The position numbers and the translations under genes were made by a program. The notes under the pieces were generated by a model. The model ran no database searches, was not told the DNA's origin, and saw only the letters and a program-made list of their open reading frames with translations. Positions 33,933-41,472 of a stretch of DNA of 64,000 bases are shown here, piece by piece (position 1 is the stretch's first letter; every line of letters begins with the position of its first letter). The stretch is from Paenibacillus algorifonticola (GTDB lineage Bacteria > Bacillota > Bacilli > Paenibacillales > Paenibacillaceae): the NCBI RefSeq assembly GCF_000971975.1, contig NZ_LAQO01000008.1:186001-250000 (forward strand), given 5' to 3'.

Positions 33933-34146
33933 TTAACCTGCCTCCTCCTTCTTAATACTCCCCGGCGTCAGGAGCTAATTTAACGCCCGATTTCTCTGTT
34001 TTGATCTTCAATTTTGATCTTCAATAACTGAAGATTTAATTGGAAAACAGTTTTGACATGTTCAACCCTCATGTTATGCGGCGGCCATAACGTATTAACG
34101 CCCGGAGATATAATGAACGGGCTACAAGACTGTCACTTGTAGCCCG
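33933..34146. other. Intergenic region with tandem 13-mer and hairpins
   Basis: TTTTGATCTTCAA is repeated in tandem (33999-34024). The second copy forms a 7-bp hairpin with TGAAGAT (about 34017-34035). A further 13-bp perfect inverted repeat (34116-34128 with 34136-34148) overlaps the stop codon of the preceding gene. The region probably ends the spike transcript and carries the promoter of the scaffold-capsid pair. Confidence 0.5.
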
Positions 34147-34148
34147 TT
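34116..34148 (-). terminator. Perfect 13-bp stem-loop at the end of the spike cluster
   Basis: Arms AACGGGCTACAAG and CTTGTAGCCCGTT pair perfectly around a 7-nt loop. No T-run follows on the minus strand, so termination would be weak; RNA protection or processing is an alternative. Confidence 0.55.
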
Positions 34149-34269
34149 ACAGGGTTTCGATCACAAATTCATTTTCCCGTTCCTCAACTAACTGCCAATC
34201 CCCATTGTAGTCAGGACGGTATGGGTCATCATCAGTACCAGTACCAATCTTACTTACGGTAATAATCAT
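34147..34269 (-). CDS. 40-aa phage peptide
   Basis: The ATG at 34269 has GGAGG 9 nt upstream and 2 bp of spacing to the previous gene, so the short 40-aa form is preferred. It reads MIITVSKIGTGTDDDPYRPD and ends in an acidic strand (EENEFVIETL-like). It is of a type seen beside fibre genes, but no function is known. Confidence 0.6.
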   Translation of the reverse strand: MIITVSKIGTGTDDDPYRPDYNGDWQLVEERENEFVIETL

Positions 34270-34270
34270 G

Positions 34271-34861
34271 TTATAAAACCTCCACTTTAAAGTTATCCAG
34301 ACGACAAACCAAACCCGCAGATTCCAATCCAACAAGGGTTGGCGTCTGAAAAGTTGTGTCTGTAACAGTCACCTTGAGCTCGTTATTGTAATAGCCTTGA
34401 AACTGGCTTCCATTCACTATAATTTTCATAGTATCTCCATCCGTAGGCGTAACGGAAAATGAAGAAAGTGACGTTGTTGTTCCCGATAAGCGGCGCTGCA
34501 TAAAAACAGTGGTCGAGCTCAGCACAAACCTATACCAGTTAGAGGAGTCAGTAAATCTGAAAACCAGACCCGATCGATTGACACGTACCGAGAGGGAAAT
34601 TTCCGCCTTATAATCCGTTAAGCCTACATCAACGGTAGCGTAATTTTCCGTTCCTGCAGGCGTATACGCACGTTGAGATTGAATCCCCCATGTGCCTGTG
34701 TGGCTTATCCACGGCTGTCCCGTATCTGTTAGACCTAAAACAGAACTATTATCATCACGGTCAAAGCTGTCTGCTGCAATAAGCTTGCTGGATCTGCCCC
34801 CCGCCAAGCTATTCGAGCCGTTAAGGTTAATATTGAGTCCCAGACCCACCCAGACCCCCAT
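34271..34861 (-). CDS. Concanavalin/LamG-like glycan-binding spike protein
   Basis: This 196-aa protein starts with a short linker (GLGLNINLNGSNSLAGG) and continues as a jelly-roll beta-sandwich. AADSFDRDDNS at the first strand, TWGIQSQRAYTPAGTENYATVD, LVFRFTDSSNWYRFVLSS, and LVGLESAGLVCRLDNFKVE are typical of LamG/concanavalin-like lectin domains. It directly follows the spike base gene (1-bp overlap). In Rhodobacter gene transfer agent head spikes, a base protein and a capsule-binding partner form an analogous pair. Glycan binding is inferred. Confidence 0.72.
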   Translation of the reverse strand: MGVWVGLGLNINLNGSNSLAGGRSSKLIAADSFDRDDNSSVLGLTDTGQPWISHTGTWGIQSQRAYTPAGTENYATVDVGLTDYKAEISLSVRVNRSGLVFRFTDSSNWYRFVLSSTTVFMQRRLSGTTTSLSSFSVTPTDGDTMKIIVNGSQFQGYYNNELKVTVTDTTFQTPTLVGLESAGLVCRLDNFKVEVL

Positions 34862-35088
34862 TAGTAAAACCCTCTTATTCCAGCTGCTGTCGTAGATGTT
34901 GCTAGAACCTTTACCACAGAAATAGGATACATGCCTGTTGGCATGGCGGGAATAATCGCTGTAGTACCGTCGAACATCTGCACATTCAGATCGCCTCCAG
35001 TTCCTACATAAATAGCACGGGTAGCCTCAAAAAGATTGCTGTCACTAGGTGCAATGACCTTAATGCCTACCGCTGGTCCATCATGCAT
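34861..35088 (-). CDS. Spike base protein (RCAP_Rcc01079-like)
   Basis: This 75-aa beta-rich protein has the pattern of the spike base family named after the Rhodobacter capsulatus GTA protein Rcc01079. It has an opening ITPSD-like strand (VIAPSDSNLFEATRAIYVG), GGDLNVQMFDGT, IIPAMPTGMYPISVVKVLATST, and an aromatic end. Members trimerise on the capsid and carry a fibre or lectin. The following gene encodes such a lectin. Confidence 0.75.
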   Translation of the reverse strand: MHDGPAVGIKVIAPSDSNLFEATRAIYVGTGGDLNVQMFDGTTAIIPAMPTGMYPISVVKVLATSTTAAGIRGFY

Positions 35089-35125
35089 TGGGATATCCCC
35101 CTTTTACTTTTGATATTATTTACCT

Positions 35126-37171
35126 CTATAATCTCTGTGCAATCTGCTGCTGTTTAGCTTCAGCCAAAGCTTGCTTTTCCAATAAAGGTGCATTCAGCCG
35201 GCTTACGTGCTCCTCATAATGCTGATCTACAAGCGAACGCAGCTCTGTCGGCATTTCACGGTAACGGCCTGATTTACGAAACGTATTATGGACGTAAAGG
35301 TGCACCTCGTCGTCATCGCTATCCCATAAGTTCGGTACATCTGGGGGCTTCGGAGGCATATATGGCGCCCACTGCTCTTGCGGTATACCCGCTTGTTGAA
35401 GCTGCTGCTGAATAATCTGCGTCTGCTCATTGTACATATTAAGCATCCGCATAAACTCAGCATTATTCTGCAAATCTTCAAAAGCTTTATTTTCAAGCTT
35501 TGCGTTATTGCTGTCGAGCGCCTCTTGCTCAAATAATGCAGTAGAATCCCCCATCCCCATAAGACGCAATAACTTGGCCGTATCAGGTGTCCCATCCTTC
35601 TTGATAATGGCCCCTGCTCCCCACATTGTCATCACACGCTCCTGCTGCGCCGCCTTCATTTCTGGCAAGCTGGAGCCTTGAACAATGTTAATGTCCTCAA
35701 ATCCCGTTAAATCAGAGCCGCTAAAGCTGATCAACTCAATTTCATTATCCTCACCTAGCAGCCTGGACTGGCGTTCCTCCGTATAATGGGCCTTAAGCAA
35801 CCTCAAAATACGCTGCATGACCTTTTTCATTCCTTGCTCATAGTTTTGGGAGGCCACAGCCAGCTTTTCATTCTCCTGCTCTACCATAAGCTCTAAGCCG
35901 CCAAGAGTATCCAGTCCAGCAGGTAATCTCCCTTGTGATACCTCGCGCGCTCCACTCATATCATCCAAATCAATAGCATTTTGGAGAAGCTCTTGACTAT
36001 AGAACGAGGGGATATCCGGGGCGTGTATCCGTTCCGGCTTAGCATTATTGATAGGGTTGTAAGAAATAATACCGGCAATTTCATTAGTTAACTCTTCTTC
36101 ATCTACTCCACTACCCAACGGGTTAAGCCACATCGAGTTGCCTAGTCTCCGGGCATGTGTGGCAACCATTGAGCGCAAAACATTAATTTCCCGTTGTGGA
36201 GCCAGCATATCCGTTACAATGGCATCGTATTGAATAGACCCAGGGATAGGTATATATCCAAACAGCTGGTACGGCAGCTCTCCAGAGTTTTCACTATAGT
36301 CAAGCTCCTGACCATTACAAACCGTAATTTTCGCCCCTGCAGGATATCTCTTGCAGGGCTTATACCAAAGCTCATAAACGACAGCCTGATTTTGCAGCCC
36401 CCTATTGCTATGAGCGCCTGCCCCATCTGTCGACATTTTAGCTATGTCATATCGATTGAGATAATCTATATTTGCATCAGGGCTGACTTGTACGCCGTAC
36501 TCTTCATAAATTTCATCTACATCGCGGGCCTTTCGTTCGATAATCCAACGTATTTCTTCTTCTGTAGTAGCCGCTGGGTCTGCGAATATCGTTAAAGGGT
36601 CACATACTCGTGCGCGAATAGCACCTTCATTTACAGACTTACCTCCACCTTTTACCCATTCCTCGTAACCTAGCTCGTCTTCGTTGGGTGTAAGGTCAAT
36701 CCCTACCTCACTATCGAACCAGGTTTTGACCCAGCAGCGCTTTTGAATCAACATATAGAGGAACATATCCTTCGTTTTCCTACTTAAATCAAGCTCCTGC
36801 CACAGCACATGCATATATTTGTCTGCAGCCTTTGCAGCATCAATGTCGGTCTGATCCTTGCTTCCAGGGATCACATCAAATTTGAGTTTGTTTTTTATAT
36901 GCTTGGCAAGCAAAGTCATAATTCTTGGCCTGATTTTATTTCGAGTAACTCTCGTCTCTCCAGCCTGCTGGGACATAGCCTGCACACGACGCTCGCCACT
37001 ATTCCAGCCTATCCACTGATTGCCAAGGTAATAATTAATGTTGACCAGCTGTTGGCGAATATCCGTCCAGTTTTCAGCACTTCTAAATAATAGATCAACA
37101 CGATCAGGAGTGAGCCGTTTCGACTCTTGTCCTACTACGTTAGCCTCCGTATTGTTGCTTTGTTTAGACAC
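35126..37171 (-). CDS. Portal protein (P22-like)
   Basis: This 681-aa protein matches the size and plan of P22-type portal proteins: an N-terminal clip/wing region (NYYLGNQWIGWNSGERR, TRNKIRPRIMTLLAKHIKN), a central portal core (YGYIPIPGSIQYDAIVTDM-like, PQREINVLRSMVATHARRLG), and a long helical C-terminal barrel (EQTQIIQQQLQQAGIPQEQW). It forms the dodecameric ring for DNA packaging and ejection. It is located two small genes after the large terminase. A GC hairpin is absent, so it is cotranscribed with its neighbours. Confidence 0.88.
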   Translation of the reverse strand: MSKQSNNTEANVVGQESKRLTPDRVDLLFRSAENWTDIRQQLVNINYYLGNQWIGWNSGERRVQAMSQQAGETRVTRNKIRPRIMTLLAKHIKNKLKFDVIPGSKDQTDIDAAKAADKYMHVLWQELDLSRKTKDMFLYMLIQKRCWVKTWFDSEVGIDLTPNEDELGYEEWVKGGGKSVNEGAIRARVCDPLTIFADPAATTEEEIRWIIERKARDVDEIYEEYGVQVSPDANIDYLNRYDIAKMSTDGAGAHSNRGLQNQAVVYELWYKPCKRYPAGAKITVCNGQELDYSENSGELPYQLFGYIPIPGSIQYDAIVTDMLAPQREINVLRSMVATHARRLGNSMWLNPLGSGVDEEELTNEIAGIISYNPINNAKPERIHAPDIPSFYSQELLQNAIDLDDMSGAREVSQGRLPAGLDTLGGLELMVEQENEKLAVASQNYEQGMKKVMQRILRLLKAHYTEERQSRLLGEDNEIELISFSGSDLTGFEDINIVQGSSLPEMKAAQQERVMTMWGAGAIIKKDGTPDTAKLLRLMGMGDSTALFEQEALDSNNAKLENKAFEDLQNNAEFMRMLNMYNEQTQIIQQQLQQAGIPQEQWAPYMPPKPPDVPNLWDSDDDEVHLYVHNTFRKSGRYREMPTELRSLVDQHYEEHVSRLNAPLLEKQALAEAKQQQIAQRL

Positions 37172-37184
37172 GGCTCATGCCCTC

Positions 37185-37505
37185 CTAATTTTGTGTTTTA
37201 GCTGCTAGCGCCGCTTCTCGCAGACGCTGGTCGCCCCATTGCGGTACATAGTGTACATGGTTAGCCTTCAGCCATTCTATAAGTTCCGGTCGTTCCATAT
37301 TCTGAAAAAAAGCATCATTGCTTCCAGCTTTATCTCCTGTCGGCCTAATGGTAATGACGTGATGAGGAACGATAACCTCTTCAATTTTAACCTCGATAAA
37401 GCCAAAGGTCGGGTCCACCTCCGCGCGACGCTCATAAGCATCTCTAGCATTTACGGCTGCCCCATAACGCTCATCAAACCCACATGTATATTTAAATAAA
37501 TTCAT
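37185..37505 (-). CDS. Small phage protein between terminase and portal, unknown
   Basis: This 106-aa protein has beta strands (FGFIEVKIEEVIVPHHVITIRP) and a C-terminal helical part (RPELIEWLKANHVHYVPQWGDQRLREAALAA). No family is recognised. It begins 15 bp after the preceding small gene's stop. Position suggests an accessory packaging or head protein. Confidence 0.62.
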   Translation of the reverse strand: MNLFKYTCGFDERYGAAVNARDAYERRAEVDPTFGFIEVKIEEVIVPHHVITIRPTGDKAGSNDAFFQNMERPELIEWLKANHVHYVPQWGDQRLREAALAAKTQN

Positions 37506-37520
37506 GCCTTCCTATCCTCC

Positions 37521-37805
37521 TCAAAGTGGCTCAAGCGGTGTTGGTTCCGTCATTCCCAGCTTTGCCTTTATTAATTTGACTTCCGCATGCTTGAATTCGC
37601 TAAAGGATGGTGCCTGAATACGATCAAGCAGCTGCTGACGCTCCAGCACCCATGCTTCTCGTTCATTAGCCCAACGCTCAGACAAATCAGCGTTTGCTCG
37701 CTCGTACACATTTCCCAATCTTTCCGTATGCAGAAGCAGCAATATTAATAACCCTATCTGTAGCATTGCGCTAATTAGAACGACTATCAGCAGTTCCTTA
37801 TTCAT
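37521..37805 (-). CDS. Single-pass membrane coiled-coil protein, unknown
   Basis: This 94-aa protein has an N-terminal membrane helix (ELLIVVLISAMLQIGLLILLLL) followed by a charged coiled coil (RANADLSERWANEREAWVLERQQLLDRI). It overlaps the terminase stop by 4 bp. The plan resembles spanin- or Rz-like or other membrane accessory proteins, but the position in the packaging cluster is atypical for lysis genes. Confidence 0.62.
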   Translation of the reverse strand: MNKELLIVVLISAMLQIGLLILLLLHTERLGNVYERANADLSERWANEREAWVLERQQLLDRIQAPSFSEFKHAEVKLIKAKLGMTEPTPLEPL

Positions 37806-39307
37806 AGTGGCTGTATTCCCCTCTTTTTCTTTTTCCCTTGATTTGCAATGTTTCGTCTAATACGGGCTTCTATGCTATTATCACTATCATCTGCGGGCTT
37901 CAAGCTGCCGCCAAAATAAATAAAGCGATGGAGCGCTTGGCTCATCGCATCTACTTGGTCATCATGCTTTCCATTTGGAAAGCTGGCAGCTTCTTCAACA
38001 AAATCATTTATCCATGTTTTTCTGGGCAAATAAACATTCCCCGATTCAATGTAGGCTGATACAGCATTCACCCTTGAAATCTTCCCGCCTTCCGGATTAA
38101 CGGCAACAATGCCGCCTATCTGCCCTTGCAGCGTCTGAATGATTGCCGAGCCATTGGCTTTATCCTCAACCAGCTTAACTGCCGCATCAGGATATTTCAT
38201 ACAAATATTGCGTATGCTTTGTATCGTAGCGGGAAAATTGAGCTTCGCTCTAATTTGATCGACCAAATACATGTTGGCCTGATTTTTCCCCCAGACCTGT
38301 ATAACCACATAATCACTATCGGCCTCATCCTTAAAGGCCGCATCCACAGAAATAAGGAGCGATGCAAAAGGCGGGGGATTCTCGTAATATCTCCACCACT
38401 CACGCCTGAGAAAACTCCCCTCAGCCGCACTTGGGCGCTGCTGATAAAGAGCGTTAAATACCCTTGATCCAACATCCATTTTGATCTGCTCCATACGATG
38501 CTTATCGAAACCAAACTCAGGCCATAAAGGTTGACCTTCCTCCCTGCCTAGATAATCCCCTTTTTCCGCCAAAGCTGGAAAATTAATGACGGTCCACCGT
38601 TCCCCACGATGACTCCCTTCTGCAAGCTCATCCGCCTCTTTTTTGAGAAGCCTGCCAACGAGATCATCTTCATGCCAGCGAGTCATGACGACAATAATAC
38701 GCCCATCTGGTGTTAAACGAGTGTAAAGGGTTGACGTATACCAATCCCAGATCTTCTCACGTATGGTTTCACTGTCCGCTTCCTCCGCATTTTTTACTGG
38801 ATCATCAATGATAGCGATTTTTGCGCCTTTGCCTGTAATTGCCCCGCCTACACCAGCGGCGGTTACACCGCCACGATAACCTTCAATTCCCCAAGATTCT
38901 GCAGATTTGTTAACGGGATCGACACTGGCTTCAAATACATTTTTATTAGCCATTAGCGTATCGCGGGCAATTCGCGAAAAACCTCGGCTCAAATCTATAG
39001 AATAGGAGGCCAAAATGATTTCATCTGCCGGGTTTCTTCCAAGATGCCAGGCTGGAAATTTTTTACTAACTCGTTCACTCTTTCCGTGTCGCGGCGGCAT
39101 AGTAATAATTACTCTTTTTAGCTGACCTAATGATACCTTGACCAGCGTCTCATCCAGCACATCCAGATGTTTTCCATCCCCGTCATGAAATTTACTGTCA
39201 TAGTCTACAAAGTAGCTAAAATCAACATATGCCCGGGCACATCGGATCTCATCCAGCGTCGGCAGCTTTTCCAATGATCTGTTCAAGTTCTGCCAGCTCC
39301 TTTGCAC
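37802..39307 (-). CDS. Terminase large subunit
   Basis: This 501-aa packaging ATPase/nuclease has a Walker A PPRHGKSE (71-78), Walker B KIAIIDDPV with catalytic acid, coupling motif and arginine-rich segments (RIIVVMTRWHEDDLVGRLL). A C-terminal RNase H-like nuclease carries acidic residues in LISVDAAFKDE and GKHDDQVDAM. It belongs to the terminase_6/psiM2_ORF9-like group. The listed GTG start overlaps the small subunit by 59 bp; a TTG at 39286 with AGGAG 10 nt before it is an alternative start. Confidence 0.92.
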   Translation of the reverse strand: MQRSWQNLNRSLEKLPTLDEIRCARAYVDFSYFVDYDSKFHDGDGKHLDVLDETLVKVSLGQLKRVIITMPPRHGKSERVSKKFPAWHLGRNPADEIILASYSIDLSRGFSRIARDTLMANKNVFEASVDPVNKSAESWGIEGYRGGVTAAGVGGAITGKGAKIAIIDDPVKNAEEADSETIREKIWDWYTSTLYTRLTPDGRIIVVMTRWHEDDLVGRLLKKEADELAEGSHRGERWTVINFPALAEKGDYLGREEGQPLWPEFGFDKHRMEQIKMDVGSRVFNALYQQRPSAAEGSFLRREWWRYYENPPPFASLLISVDAAFKDEADSDYVVIQVWGKNQANMYLVDQIRAKLNFPATIQSIRNICMKYPDAAVKLVEDKANGSAIIQTLQGQIGGIVAVNPEGGKISRVNAVSAYIESGNVYLPRKTWINDFVEEAASFPNGKHDDQVDAMSQALHRFIYFGGSLKPADDSDNSIEARIRRNIANQGKKKKRGIQPL

Positions 39308-39806
39308 TGAGTTTCCTCAAGTCATGACTATGACTGTGAGTATGGACCAGCTGCCCCTTTAACTCGACTTTGTCTTTAAACATGCCGAGATGACGGCCGA
39401 TCTTCTCAAGGGCACTTACCTTATCATGCAGCTTAAACTTCACACTGCCGCCGGAGCCCGTAATGGTCTGGCTGACCTCGGCTATACATGCTGCTTGATC
39501 AGACGTGAGCATTTCTGAATTAATAAGCGATACACCGTTATTTCCCCATGTTGTAAACATTCGCATGTCACTAAATCCGATCTTAGCTAACTCATGCAAA
39601 ACTCTATCCTGTGTAATTTCTGTACGCTGCTCTCGTTCTTTCATTCGTTTTTGAAGCTTTTCTTGGATATTAGCATTAGCTAGTAGTCTGGATCCCTGAT
39701 CCCCTGCTGTCTTCGTGCTATAACCAGCACGTCGGGCTGCAGCAGCAGCATTTAAATCAATGAGATATTCATCTATAAAGCGGGCTTGTCTAGCTGTAAG
39801 AGACAC
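39249..39806 (-). CDS. Terminase small subunit
   Basis: This 185-aa DNA-recognition subunit has an N-terminal helix-turn-helix of the Terminase_2 family (TARQARFIDEYLIDLNAAAA, ARRAGYSTKTAGDQGSRLL), a central coiled coil and a C-terminal helix. It should bind the pac site and stimulate the large subunit. The overlap with the large subunit implies coupled translation. It is preceded on the same strand by a terminator, so it may have a separate late promoter. Confidence 0.9.
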   Translation of the reverse strand: MSLTARQARFIDEYLIDLNAAAAARRAGYSTKTAGDQGSRLLANANIQEKLQKRMKEREQRTEITQDRVLHELAKIGFSDMRMFTTWGNNGVSLINSEMLTSDQAACIAEVSQTITGSGGSVKFKLHDKVSALEKIGRHLGMFKDKVELKGQLVHTHSHSHDLRKLSAKELAELEQIIGKAADAG

Positions 39807-39857
39807 TACATATCACCTCACTCCTTGTTCATTTTTGCCAAAATAGAATATAGAATA

Positions 39858-39884
39858 ATAAAAAGCCACTCGGTTAGGAGTGAC
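39858..39884 (-). terminator. Terminator between late regulator and terminase genes
   Basis: A 7-bp stem (39878-39884 with 39865-39871, one G-T pair) is followed on the minus strand by five T and more AT. It would end the ArpU/RinA-like gene transcript. Confidence 0.6.
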
Positions 39885-39986
39885 CCGTGATAATGAATAT
39901 AGGACTTGCATCAGCCCCTTTATTTTATTACCACACTAGCATAATAACACGGTTTATTAAGCCAAAAGTGCCATCATAGTGCCAAC

Positions 39987-40415
39987 TCATCTCCAACCCA
40001 GTGTTTCTGCGACAGCATTTACGATTTCATCTCTCCAACGCAGCGCTTGCCTTCGGCTGACATGCAAATGATCAGCCGTTCCATCCCAAGTTAAAGGCTG
40101 TGATCTCGTCCAGTAACGAAGCTTAATAAGCTCTCTCTTTTCTATAGGCAGCCTTTCGACTACCGTTTCAATAGCATCAACAATGTTTTGCAGCTGTTCT
40201 AGTTTCTTATGACTGGTTAAAAGCAGCACCGCACGGCCTGTTGGATCATCAGGCAAATTACTTCTGCCTCCGCCAATATTCTCATCCTCTCTATATTTTC
40301 CATGTAAAATTTCATTCCTCAGTCGAACAATTTCCTTTTGGGTATCCTGATAAGCATAAAACTCACTTTCCACATGCTGAAAAGTCCCCTTTTTAAGTTT
40401 AAGTTCTTTAATCAT
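39987..40415 (-). CDS. ArpU/RinA-like phage late transcription regulator
   Basis: This 142-aa protein has an N-terminal helical part (KKLEQLQNIVDAIETVVERLP) and a C-terminal sigma-region-4-like helix-turn-helix (IEKRELIKLRYWTRSQPLTWDGTADHLHVSRRQALRWRDEI). This layout is typical of ArpU/RinA/Xtr-like late activators of Firmicute phages, which switch on the terminase-head genes directly downstream. AGGAGG precedes the ATG. Two palindromic repressor-type operators lie just upstream. Confidence 0.83.
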   Translation of the reverse strand: MIKELKLKKGTFQHVESEFYAYQDTQKEIVRLRNEILHGKYREDENIGGGRSNLPDDPTGRAVLLLTSHKKLEQLQNIVDAIETVVERLPIEKRELIKLRYWTRSQPLTWDGTADHLHVSRRQALRWRDEIVNAVAETLGWR

Positions 40416-40486
40416 TGATCGTTCCTCCTATTTTCTCAACGGTTGTTCTCGACTTCATGCGCCTCTACTGTAACGGTAATCAAAAA

Positions 40487-40558
40487 GTCAATTTAATTGA
40501 CGTGAAAATTAAAAAAATAAGGTTTATTAAAAAAACAATTTGCGTCAATTAAATTGAC
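40487..40558. promoter_or_regulatory. Paired palindromic operators GTCAATTWAATTGAC
   Basis: Two 15-bp palindromes, GTCAATTTAATTGAC (40487-40501) and GTCAATTAAATTGAC (40544-40558), lie 57 bp apart in the 174-bp gap upstream of the late regulator. On the plus strand TATAAT (40563-40568) and TTGCGT (40540-40545) are spaced 17 bp apart, possibly an antisense or leftover promoter. These are the likely binding sites of one of the Xre repressors. Confidence 0.7.
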
Positions 40559-40589
40559 TGTGTATAATGAAGGAAATATTGCTGCTGGT

Positions 40590-40835
40590 TTACTTGCCAG
40601 CAAACTCAATATCTTGATCTGCCAAATCGGGAAATAACATTTCCGCATTTGTTCCAAAATATTTAACTAATTTAAATAGCAGCTTGGCGTCGGGATTAGC
40701 TCTTCCATTCTCAATATGCCGAATATGACTCTCAGTAACTCCCACTGCGAATGCAACTTCGCGCTGTGTTTTTTTAAAGCTTTTACGATAGTTGCTAAAT
40801 ACCATTCTTTTCACAGTATTACTCTTATTTTGCAT
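40590..40835 (-). CDS. Xre family HTH regulator
   Basis: An 81-aa (or 87-aa from an upstream ATG at 40853) Cro/CI-type helix-turn-helix protein has TQREVAFAVGVTESHIRHIENGRANP. It is divergent from the plus-strand Xre gene, with half-operators in the gap. In this layout one protein is the lysogenic repressor and the other the Cro-like antagonist; the sequence alone does not tell which. Confidence 0.87.
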   Translation of the reverse strand: MQNKSNTVKRMVFSNYRKSFKKTQREVAFAVGVTESHIRHIENGRANPDAKLLFKLVKYFGTNAEMLFPDLADQDIEFAGK

Positions 40836-40862
40836 CTCTTCACCCCACTTCAATTACGTTTA

Positions 40863-40900
40863 TTTAATTGACATTAAGTTATACTAACACGTCAATTAAA
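40863..40900. promoter_or_regulatory. Operator half-sites between divergent Xre genes
   Basis: TTTAATTGAC (40863-40872) and GTCAATTAAA (40891-40900) form an 18-nt-spaced inverted repeat of the same motif found upstream of the late regulator. It sits in the 108-bp gap between the two divergent regulators and probably serves both promoters. Confidence 0.62.
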
Positions 40901-40943
40901 ATGGCGCAATATATTTTAAAATCATTTTTTGGAGTTGGTTCAT

Positions 40944-41342
40944 TTGGATGACATTCAAAAAAAAGAAATGGGTATGCGTATTAAAGCTCTCCGGGAAAAA
41001 AGAGGAATCTCACAAGAAGAGCTAGCGGAGATACTTGGAATGAAACGAACTAATATTTCGAATTATGAGGCTGGGCGAGCCGTACCTCCCGGTAACATTA
41101 TTAGAGATTTAGCCACAGAGCTTCGCAGTACAGCTGATCATATACTTGGCATAGAATCTGACCATATACCTAGTTGGGCAAGCTCTAAGGATATTTTAGA
41201 TTTTAAGAAAATGCTTGAAGAGGAACATGAAATTATGTTCGATGGTGTGTCTATGAATGCAGCGGATAAAAAGCGGGTTAATGATATTTTGACAGGCCTT
41301 TTCTGGGAGGCCAAGGAAATGAATAGAAAAGAGAAGAAATAG
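40944..41342 (+). CDS. Xre family repressor
   Basis: The TTG at 40944 (GGAG 9 nt upstream) is preferred over the in-frame TTG at 40929, giving 132 aa. The N-terminal HTH (MRIKALREKRGISQEELAEI) and AILGMKRTNISNYEAGRAVP-like recognition helix are intact. The C-terminal part is acidic and helical, as in short CI-like repressors; no LexA-type peptidase is present. It is the only plus-strand protein of clear identity in the prophage. Confidence 0.87.
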   Translation: MDDIQKKEMGMRIKALREKRGISQEELAEILGMKRTNISNYEAGRAVPPGNIIRDLATELRSTADHILGIESDHIPSWASSKDILDFKKMLEEEHEIMFDGVSMNAADKKRVNDILTGLFWEAKEMNRKEKK

Positions 41343-41357
41343 TTTTATAGATGAAAT

Positions 41358-41405
41358 AAAAAACTTGCTAATCTCCTCTATTTAGAAAGAGATTAGCAAG
41401 TTCAT
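41358..41405. terminator. Perfect 14-bp terminator at the prophage/GH3 junction
   Basis: Arms 41362-41375 and 41389-41402 are fully complementary. The A-run at 41356-41363 gives a T-run on the minus strand, so it mainly ends the GH3 transcript, and may also stop read-through from the Xre gene. Confidence 0.85.
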
Positions 41406-41472
41406 GTAAGCCGACTTTATTCACATGTATATTTGAACCTCTATACGCAATCAGCCTAGCTCCAGATCCACC

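Larger units (their letters stand above)
16412..41342. mobile_element. Short-tailed (podovirus-like) prophage or domesticated particle locus
   Basis: This is about 25 kb of phage genes. All structural genes are on the minus strand in virion order: late regulator, terminase small and large, portal, spike base and lectin, scaffold, capsid, adaptor, propeller-like tail protein, fibre, tailspike, ejection proteins with a lytic transglycosylase, two toxin-bearing proteins, and holin. Two Xre regulators lie at the right end. There is no tail tube, sheath, tape measure, integrase, recombinase, replication gene or endolysin in the interval. I could not find direct repeats at the two ends, so the limits given are those of the outermost phage-like genes. 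All genes look intact. Confidence 0.88.

Noticed and set aside
37521..37805. Assignment of the 94-aa membrane coiled-coil protein as a spanin
   Set aside because: It lies between terminase and portal genes, far from the holin, and lacks a lipobox partner gene.
16364..41472. Attachment-site direct repeats bounding the prophage
   Set aside because: I compared the ends by eye (16364-16420 and 41343-41472) and saw no convincing shared core; a computed search is needed.
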